DNA of 64,000 nucleotides from positions 10,564,163 through 10,628,162 of the forward strand of contig NC_088297.1 in assembly GCF_032854445.1 (NCBI RefSeq), given 5' to 3'. The DNA is from Liolophura sinensis. Its lineage: Eukaryota > Mollusca > Polyplacophora > Chitonida > Chitonidae. Position numbers and translations under genes: made by a program. The notes under the pieces were generated by a model. That model searched no databases. It was not told the DNA's origin and saw only the letters and a program-made list of their open reading frames with translations. Of the stretch, positions 22,868-33,100 are shown piece by piece (positions within the stretch are counted from its first letter, which is position 1; each line of letters opens with the position of its first letter).

Positions 22868-23564
22868 CCAAACCTTTAGAAACAGTCAATTGTTGTTCAG
22901 TATTCAAGCTTAACTTGATTCCATATTACATGATTAATGCAGATCTTCAGTAACTTGTATCTTCCAACTACAATTAGGTTACCTGTCCAAGTTACAAGTT
23001 GAATTGCAACTTCTAACTAAATGTCTGTATTAATTGTATTTTATGTCCTTGCCAGTGGTCTTTATCGGCTTGTGCAGTTGAATGAGAAAGTCCAGTTCAA
23101 AGGGATACAGGATTGACGCTGATTGGCTGAAGGTGGAGATAGTGTTTCTTGGGTTAAACCCTGCAGCTTTGGTCACGTTTGATGAAATCCACCACCCCCT
23201 AAAATTCAGCTTCAGAGGCTAGGTATAACCTGGACTTGCCTATCTCTCACGTTAACCAATCAGAATTGATTCTCTATCCTTTTAAATGAGGTACCTGTTC
23301 CAGTGCAACAGACACTCTGGACCAAACTGAATTGATCTACTGATCATTGGTCTATTGCAAAGACAGAGTAATACTTAACCCGTTCACCCATAAATGTCGG
23401 TGCAAATGTAGGAATGAACAATTAGACTACTCCATCAGCTTAGGCCTGAGTTTGTTTTTATAATATGCAGTGAAGGTTCTCTGATACAGTTTAATAGACT
23501 TTCCCGCTGTTGACAGGTGAACGTAATACGGCTAGTGAAGAAGCTGAATGCAGATACCCCAATT

Positions 23565-23765
23565 CTTCTCAAATTTGGGAATTTTTTGTGGGAAAATATT
23601 AGTAGTGTTGAAAGTAGAATATTACATTTCCTTACAAGATTTTCACAAAAGTAAAGATGAGAAACAAGAAACTCAATATTTCAGCTAGAATTACATATAT
23701 ATTGGCTAAAAATGAACACACCAGGTGTCCCAGATTTTAGAAGAAGTAGGGTAAGGCAGTAATTG
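23565..23765 (-). repeat. Dispersed repeat E, copy 2 (reverse)
   Basis: gggaaaatattagtagtg, atattggctaaaaatga and cccagattttagaagaa are the reverse complement of the copy at 17455. Confidence 0.7.
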
Positions 23766-24169
23766 TAAGAATTGTTAACTTAAACAGCTTTTGATCACTC
23801 AATGACTTACACTTACATGTACATGATCGCACGCCACGCAGAACGTAACATACGTACAGGTTACAAGTTCAAAACAAGTTATGTCGTATTTGTTTTTTAA
23901 TTTTTTTCTTTTTTAAACTTTTGTCAAAGGTATATACCTGTTTATGTGACTGTCTTCATTAATTAGAGGTTATCCATTTAAATAATTGGAAGATAGGAAT
24001 AGAAATCTTTTATGACCTATAATAAAGAGTTTTTATGAATTATTTGAAGTGCCATTCAGAGACTTGTGTTGTTTTTACTGCTGCAAAGGTGGCTCGTGTT
24101 TCTACCACTACCGTTTTTGAGGGAATTCAACCTTGTTTGCAGACTTAACCTGTAGGCCTCCAAGATCTG

Positions 24170-25470
24170 TAACCACTTACCATGTTGTCATTTCAATCCC
24201 ATCATGATCTGTAGCTGCATGTCCGAAGTTTCAGTTCAATCCGGTCATGATTTTCTTATTTATTTGATTGGAGTTTTATGCTGCACTCACGAACATATTT
24301 CACATAAATCTGATCATTTGTACCTGCATAACAAGTTTTAGGTCAATTTAATCATGGTTTCAATGAACTGAAACAGGACATGCAGTTACAAATCATGATC
24401 TGTAACTGTATATCAAGTTTCAGTTCAATCCGATCATGATCTGTATATCAAGTTTCAGTTCAATGAAATGACATGTAACTGTATATCAAGTTTCAGTTCA
24501 ATCCAATCATGATCTGTATATCAAGTTTCAGGTCAATGAAATGACATGTAACTGTATATCAAGTTTCAGTTCAATGAAATGACATGTAACTGTATACCAA
24601 GTTTCAGTTCAATCCGATCATGATCTGTTTATACTGCATATCACTTTTCAGTTCAATCAGATCATGCTAAGTAACTGCATATCATGCTTGAGTTAGATCT
24701 GGTCATGAGCTGTAACTGCATATCATGCTTGAGTTAGATCTGGTCATGAGCTGTAACTGCATATCATGCTTCTGTTAGATCTGATCATAAGCTGGAGCTG
24801 CATGTCCAAAGTTTCAGTTCAATCCGATCATGATTTTCTTATTTATTTGATTGGAGTTTTATGCTGCACTCATGAACATATTTCACATAAATCTGATCAT
24901 TTGTACCTGCATAACAAGTTTCAGGTCAGTTTGATCATGGTTTATAACTGCATGTCCTGTTTCAGTTCATTGAAATCATGATCTGTAACTGTATATCAAG
25001 TTTCAGTTCAATCCGATCATGATCTGTATATCAAGTATCAGTTCAATGAAATGACATGTAACTGTATATCAAGTTTTAGTTCAATCCGATCATGATCTGT
25101 ATATCAAGTTTCAGTTCAATGAAATGACATGTAACTGCATATCATCTTCTGTTAGATCTGATCATGAGCTGTAGCTGCATGTTATATTTCAGTTAGATGT
25201 GATCAAGAGCTGTAGCTGCATGTTATAGTTCAGTTAGATGTGATCACGAGCTGTAGCTGCATGTTATAGTTCAGTTAGATGTGATCACGAGCTGTAGCTG
25301 CATGTTATATTTCAGTTAGATGTGATCACGAGCTGTAGCTGCATGTTATATTTCAGTTAGATGTGATCATGAGCTGTAACTGCATATCATGCTTCAGTTA
25401 GATCTGATCATGAGCTGTATCTGCGTATCGTGCTTCAGTTAGATCTGATCATGAGCTGTAACTGCATTTC
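24170..25470. repeat. ~41-bp tandem repeat with captured SINE-A piece
   Basis: Unit ctgtaactgtatatcaagtt plus tcagttcaatccgatcatga. Variant units dominate from 25140 (gagctgtagctgcatgtta). A SINE-A end (gattggagttttatgctgca) sits at 24263 and again at 24845 in otherwise matching contexts, showing a ~580 bp segmental duplication inside the array. Confidence 0.9.
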
Positions 25471-25833
25471 AGTCCAATTTGATAAAGCTAAGGCTGTAAA
25501 GTCTGACTTAAATGTAAGAGTGCTTACTTGGGACTATTGTTTCAGCATGCTCATAAGTTCAGCTAAAGGGACAGAATTCACTCAGAATGAACTCATAAAC
25601 AGATATTGGTCAAAAATATCATGGACATTTATTGCATAGCACTGGATCAGTAAAATACCCGAGTATCGCTCAACTCACCACTATCACATCTCTGTTTACA
25701 AAATAATACATACATACGATTAGAATTAAGAGTGAATAGTGAATAAATGTACAACCGTATTTACTGTATTGCAAACATGACATATTTCAAAACCATACAT
25801 ATATGTTGTGTATGTACTGCTGGTTTAATTAAT

Positions 25834-25925
25834 TTATTTATTTCACTGGTGTTTTATGCCGTACTCAAGAATATTTGGCTTAAATGAAGGCGGCCAGCAT
25901 TATGGTGGGAGGAAACAGGGCTGCT
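25834..25925 (-). mobile_element. SINE-A fragment
   Basis: ggtgttttatgccgtactca to cagcattatggtgggagg. Confidence 0.85.
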
Positions 25926-26639
25926 GGTTTAAAGTGGGAGGGGCGTGCAGCGGAAATGGGCCTTTAACAGTTTTGAAATATCTCTGAAAGGAAAGGATTA
26001 GTAATATACTATGTGGAATGTATTCTTGAGTAAAACATATCGTATGTATTATTTAATAACACAAAGTAAATGGAGCACAAAGATCATTCATTTATTCATT
26101 CAGTCAGTCAGTATTTGACAAAATCACCAACTTAAATTACACGTAAACAACACACCTTTCAACAACCATGAGAATTTCCCATAAAATTTGTGTGTTAAGG
26201 TTAAAACAGCATTTCTAACATCATTTTAGGTCTCGGCAAGCTTGTGCCTCTAATGTGCTGCTAAAATACCATGCTGATGACACCAGCACCAAGTGAGGAA
26301 ACAAATGAAGCTCAAGGAAAAGAAGCTGAAGATGATAAATTATCAATTGCAACAAGGTACGCTACATTGTGAAATGATTATGTGAATGTTAAATTATCAG
26401 TTGACGTCACTGAAGCCAAGGATGATTAATTATTGAAACCAGCTAAAAATGTCACTAAAATTTATCACTAAGGTTAAAAAAAAAGAATAAAATAAATTAT
26501 CTCCGTTTCAATCCTTTGAAAACACACATGATAAATTATTATTTGAAAAGAAGTATGACAAATTCTCAACATCTAAAAACAACATCTAATACATCATGAT
26601 CTCAATGAAAACCAATGAACTTGTCTTTAATGCCATCAC

Positions 26640-27070
26640 ATACATGCAAAATTCTTTTCAACACCTGCTCTATGTTCTCAGCACAGAGCAGGTGTTCGCA
26701 TAAACATCTGATTTATGTTCTCATCACCCAGCCTTATGTTCTCAGTACATTAGATGTTCTCATCAACACCACCTTTATGTTCTCAGCACCCAGCAGGCAT
26801 TCTCATCAATACCAGATTTGTATTCTGAGTACACAGATTCTTTTATCAACACAACCTTTATATTCTCAGCACCCAGAAGGCGTTTTAATCACACCTGCTC
26901 TATGTTCTCAGCACAGAACATGCATTCTCATCGACACCTGCTGAACATTATCATCACACAGTAGACCTTCCCACCAACACCTGGTCAATGTTCTCAGCAC
27001 ACAGCAGGCATTCTCATCAACACCTGGTCTATGTTCTCAGCACACAGCAGGCGTTCTCATCAACACCTGG
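26640..27070. repeat. 43-bp array derived from the PRKCSH-like stop region, about 10 copies
   Basis: The unit, on the minus strand ccaggtgttgatgagaac then gcctgctgtgtgctga, is the end of the terminal exon (codons for [10 protein letters not shown] and the stop) plus 12-13 bases of 3' UTR. Copies closest to the gene are almost identical; distal ones are diverged. Confidence 0.9.
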
Positions 27071-27135
27071 TACCTGCACTTCTCTTGTTCGTTAAGCTGA
27101 ACAACCTCATCTTTGGTGCCACAGTGAAACTCAAT
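27037..27135 (-). CDS. PRKCSH-like terminal exon (end of MRH domain)
   Basis: Acceptor tatgttccag, 32 codons and TGA. Reads [20 protein letters not shown] then [12 protein letters not shown]. It supplies the Glu and Tyr of the MRH pocket and the last cysteine (TPAxC as in PRKCSH). It is too short for routine ORF calling. Its last codons are the founder of the array at 26640-27070. Confidence 0.87.
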   Translation of the reverse strand: MEFHCGTKDEVVQLNEQEKCRYQVLMRTPAVC

Positions 27136-30100
27136 CTGGAACATAAAATCATAAATCAGCTTGTGTGAGACTTTATCTTTTTTTATGTCCTATGATTTCA
27201 GTACACATGACCCATAAAATCACATTTGAACTCAATTTCAACCAGAAAATCATAGTTCAAGGCGAGAATGGTGTGGCAATTCAATTACAATTACATGCAT
27301 ATAATGTTCCTTATCCGATAATTTTAAAATACAAGACCCATATGCCTGATCTTCACCAACAGCTAGGTCAGCTGACTATTATTTGTTTATTTTATTATTT
27401 ATTACGCAGATCACATGTACCGGTAGAGAAAAACTCGACTAACCCAATGACCTTTGGTAAGTCACTGAAGAACATTCTAACGTACTGATATTCTCACCAT
27501 ATTGGTGGAAGACAAGTGATCTTCAACAAACTCAGCCGCACACAGCATCTTCCACTATTTTTTTGTCACCAAGGCCCCACAAACAGTGGGAGGAGGGTGA
27601 ATCTACAATTGACTGCCTAAAGCTGGCTTTGAACCCACAACTCATATGGCCTAGCAACTGAAAGGAGAACGCCTTAACCACTCTACTCCACAGCATACTC
27701 CCTGGTTTGTGGATTCAGAAATCTCCAAAGAAAAACATTTACCACCATTTTCAATTTAAGTACACTTTAAGGTTTAAAATTTCAAGGATTTTCCAGGCCC
27801 CAAATTGATATTTTTCCGGCGTCTTAGAGTAAATATTCTACCCTTATACAAGCTTAAACTAATGTCCTCAATTACTTGATCTATCACAATCTTTCAAAGA
27901 CGTTGGTGGGAAAAAAAAAACACACACACACACACAGCAGTTCAAGTAGTTCAGTTGTTTCAATTCCCAGGCTTTTCCAGGTCCAATAACAGTCTCTTCC
28001 ACTCTCACCTCGATTTTCCAGGCTATTCAAGGCCTGGAAGACTTATCATCAAATTTCAGGCTTTTCAAGGCCTGGAAGACTTATCGTCAAATTCCAGGCT
28101 TTTCAAGGCCTGGAAGACTTGTCATAGAATTCCAGGATTTTCAAGGTTTTCAACGCCCTGTACAAACTCTGTATTTTCCATACTGCTGTCCATGTAACAG
28201 ATTGAAGACGTACATGTGTAATGTACCAGGCTTCCCCAGACACTTACCACAACCTCTCTATGGACACCCCCGGGGCACAGGTCCCTGTCCCCATCCTCCA
28301 ACCTTAGCTGCCACACCCCGTGTGACCCACGGCTCACCCAAACTGGGCTGCGGCCGAGGATCTTGGAAGCCTTGGGGAAGACTTGTTGATGGACGGACTG
28401 GAATGGGCAGATGTTGTACTCAAACTCCCCAGCGGTATAGTCCAGACAGAGTGACTCTAACTTGTAGAACTCGCCGTTCTCTCCATACATCTGTGACAAC
28501 AATGATCGATTAATTATACGGATTGATTGATTATTTGACAGATTGAGCACATGCAGCTGATTCAGAATAAATGAAAATTTTTGTTCATTTTAATTTATTT
28601 GAATGCTGTTTCTTGTCATGCTAAAAATATTTTGTATGTACACATTGGCAGTCAGTTCTACATCTGGAGAGGCCAGGCAAAACCACTGACCTTTTGGCAA
28701 GGATATGAAGAACTTGTGAATGATTAATTTAGTGTACATATTTCATTCAGAATAAATAGAAGTTGCTGTTTGCATTGAGTTTCAGTACTGTTTAATTGAC
28801 TTTGATTGATTTATCTGCCACATTAAGAATTTTCTATTTAGTCATATTTATGGGTGCAGGAAACTTGAGTGGTTGGGTTAAACCAACAAGCCTTGGCAAA
28901 GTACTGACAGACTTTTCCATTTGTGTAATTGACAATTTTTCAGCCATATGAAGATGAGGAGTCATTACCACTTGTGATGTACAGGTACATGCAAACTTTA
29001 TTTGTGGAGGACAAGTGACCTTTGATATATACAGTGCATCAAAAGTAAGTTTCCCCCCCAAACTCTGTTTGACCTTTACAAATCGTTGTGAAATTTTGTG
29101 CACAGCATTTCAGTAATCAAGTCAACACACTGCAAGAAGTACCCTGTATATACACTGTACAGAAGTGTTGCACAGAGCATGCGCAAATACATTATTGGTC
29201 GGATTTTGAAAATTTAACAGGTTCAAGATGGCAATGGATTTCTTTTTATGGACTACAATGCTCGTCCACATCGTGCCATGTCTTCTTTGAATATAAAGGC
29301 TTTGAGCACGTGCAATGACCCACCAAATCCTCGGATCTCAATCCCACTGAACGTTTATGCAGCCAGTTGAAACAAGCGGCGTATCGCTCTGTTACGATGG
29401 TGTTCGATTTTGATGACGCTAGACATCTGTTTCAGGAGGAGTGGTTAGTCTTCCCTCAAAATCGGATCACGTGCCTCATTAACACGATGCGAGCTTCCTG
29501 TCTCAGTGTGATACAAAAGCACGGTGATTATACCAGATCTTAACATTATCTGGGCGTACAGGTAGTCAAAATTATCTTCTGAAAATCATCTAAAATTTTC
29601 AAAATCTGACCGACAATGTGTTTGCACATGATCAATTTATTTATTTATTTATTTGATTGGTGTTTTACGCCATACTCAGAAATATTTTGCTTTCACGACC
29701 CCGGCCAGCATTATGGTGGGAGAAAACCGGGCAGAACCCGAGGGAAACCCACGACCATCCGCACGTTGCTGACAGTCCTTCCCACTTATGACCGGAGAGG
29801 AAGCCAGCAAGAGCTGGACTCGCAGCGACCCCATTAGTGAAAGACTCCTGGGTCATTATGCTGTGCTAGCACGCTAACTTATTGAGCCACAGAGGCCCCA
29901 CATGCTCAATGGAGCACAACTGTATGTACAGGGTAATCCTTACTACAATGTGTTGACTTGATTACTGAAACACTGTGTATATAATTTCACAGTGACTGGG
30001 CAAATAACTTGGTAAATGTCAAACATTGTTACTGGGGGAACTTACTTTTGATGCACTGTTTACATTATGATTGCACAAATGGCATCAGAAGCACGACAGT

Positions 30101-30136
30101 GACTACAGTGCCCGTCATGGTGGTCACCTTTCACAT

Positions 30137-30191
<55 letters not shown>

Positions 30192-33100
30192 AAGTATGTA
30201 TGTATGTATGCTTCCGATTTTACACTGTACTTCACAATGTTTCAGTCATATGATGACGAGGAGCCATTAGGTGTGTGTTCATGTACTGCGTCCTGTTGTC
30301 ACAGAGAGAGTCCATGTCGCCAAAGTGCTGCCACCACTGAAGCATCATGCCAAAGACACCCAATATGACATACCACTCACTGACATTATACTGACACCAG
30401 GCCAACCACCCCCGTTCCCTTGCCCTAACTTCTCAGTGCTGAGTGCCAAGCGAGACTGCAAAAAGTACCATTTTAAAGTTTTTGGTCTGACCCAACCTGG
30501 GTTTGATCCCAGCTTTTCCGACTTCCATATACATGTACTGTATGTACGCACCTGATTAGGATTGGGTTTGTCTGCACCATACTCTATGTATGTTTGTTTG
30601 ATTCGTCGTCCCTCTGCAATCATCATCTGTCTGCGCAGTTTGCTCTCGCGGAGTTCATCACAGAGGTCGTAGCATGGTGCATAGACGTCCCAAAATCGCC
30701 TTTGTGCGCTATCTGTAAAGTAACCGTCAAACAGTATACCAAAAGGTGCAAACACAAACAAATCAATTTCAGTTTTTCATTTTGAATCAGATTAAATTTT
30801 GTACTCACATCATGTTGATAGGAATGTAGCCATATGAAGACAGGTGTTAAAAAAAGTCTATTACAAATTTGGAAGAGCAAATGCAAATTTATCAAAAAAG
30901 TAAAAAAGATTGAAAATTTCATTTTTTTAAATGTCTTGGCATGAATAACATTTATCTGCTTTTCTGCCCGAACTCTTCATATAAATACATAGTATATGCG
31001 ACTGCTTCCGAGGGCCCGATTTTAAAAAAATTTTAGTAGAAAGTAAAAAATTTTGATAAACCACTCTTCCATAACTTTTGTCGTAAATCACTATCACAAT
31101 CTAGCAAAATAAACCCGCAGACATCAACCATGGGAACTTCACACAACTTCAAACAAATCTGATTTACAGCTGTGGGATTCCCCTGTGCACTTTATTCGCA
31201 GAATGAGGCCTCTCCCCATAATGCTGGCTGTTGTCGTATAAGTAAAATATTCTTGAGTATGGCCTAAAACACCACTCAAATAAATATAGAAGCAATGAAG
31301 AAGATTATGAGGTTTTAAAAAAATGGGCCGTGTTTGCATACATTTACATGTTGCTTACTCACTATAAGCCTAAGCGGCATTTTTAGGGTTCTCACGAGTT
31401 CACGCAGATATTGGAGAGAGAGGTGGACGCTGTCGCAAAATACCACAGCCAAAAAACATGATTTTACATTAAGTGCCAACGACGCCATCGAGTCAACGGA
31501 CAGATGTGTAAAATAATTTTTTTCATTTTCATCTACGTTATTTTGCTAGAGCTTTCACCTGTTTAGCTGATATCTGCGTGAACTCGCAGCCACCCTGAAA
31601 TGCCGATTGGGTTAATTGTTTTACCTTGACCTACCAATTAGAAAACAGCACATTGACTGATTCTCTAAATGTCACAGTAGAGTATTAGCGCTACGCATGT
31701 TTTTTTTTTTCAAACTTGGCTTTATCTTTGACCTTTAACCTTTGACTGACCTTTAACCTTTGACTGGGGAGGGACCCGGGCATCTCCCCACTCGTCACTA
31801 CCATCACAACAGTCACATATGCCATCATTCACTCTGGTGGTGGATATCACAAGGGGCTCAGTTTCCGACACCTGGAAGCTGCAGTAAAACCTATAACAAA
31901 ATTTCACGACAAAAGGGTTTATCAATCAACAGGTGTATCTAGAAGAATTTTTATACGCAAAGAGCATTTCACCCATCACCATGCCAATCAGATGTCTGTT
32001 CCTATTTATTTCTTTATTTCATTGGAGTATTACTCAAGAATATTTCATTTATATGATGATGGCCAGCATTATAGAGGGAGGAAACCAGGAGAAACCCACA
32101 GCCATCAGCAGGTTGCTGTCAGACAAATTTTATTTTATTTATTTATTTGATTCGTGTTTTACGCCGTACTCAAGAATATTTCACTTATATGACGGCGGCC
32201 AGCATTATGATGGGTGGAAACCGGGCACAGCCCATTGTAACATTGTACTTAACAATTTTTCAGTCATATGATGATGAAGGAATACTTAGAGTGCATGTAA
32301 TGTGCCTCCCTGTCTCAGGACGGATTTCCACCGCTCTTTTATCTAGTGCTGCTTCACTGAAAAGACTTACTGAAGGCAAGTAAGCTGCCCCGCCCGAGCC
32401 AATATACTGATACGGGTCAACAAGTCGTTGCACTATCCACTTCATGCTGAACGCCAAGTGAGGAAATTACAACTTCCTCTTTTAAGGTCTTAGGTGTGAC
32501 TCGACCCAGAATCGATCCTGGATCTACTGCTCCTGAAGCAGACGCTCTACCAACTGTGCTATCCGGGGCAGTGGTGGGAGAGAAGTGGTCTTTGTTGAAC
32601 ATCAGACTGCATGTCACAAGAGCTGTCGACCGTCCCAGGGTGACTCCACAAAATCCAAAACATGATCATTTTTACAGTCTTCATGTGAAAGTATGTTTTA
32701 CATACCAGCTTTTGGAATGTATGTATGTATGCTTTGTACCTGACAATTTTTCAATCCAAAGGATGTTCCAGCCTTTGGCTTAAATACAGTTCTTCCATTT
32801 ATACATACATATCTGGTCAGGCTAGTGGCAAATTCAGATATATATCTGTTGACATATTCAAAAGGCCTAGTCCTAGGAACTAAAGCACGTTCCCTGGCGC
32901 AGAAAAAAACGCTGAAAAATATTTTAGTACATAAATAAAATATGTTCATCACCAAATTTTCTGGTGACAGATACTGGAATTTGACTTTTAATTTTCTCTA
33001 TGATTCAGTTCCATTGATCTCATGTTATATGTTTTTAGGTTCACTTGGAAGGTAAGATGATATCCTACTGCGAAAAATGTAAATTTCAACGTCATCAATA

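Larger units (their letters stand above)
14885..27036. other. Convergent intergenic spacer, no gene recognised
   Basis: Apart from the listed repeats and any 3' UTRs, no reading frame here resembles a protein I know, and the long open frames coincide with tandem repeats. Confidence 0.6.

Noticed and set aside
26230-26362. Plus-strand candidate exon: acceptor cattttag, acidic peptide PSEETNEAQGKEAEDDK, donor aacaag|gtacgc
   Set aside because: No partner exon in phase and no similarity that I recognise. The ending SIATR only superficially resembles the PTDSS1 tail SIATK.
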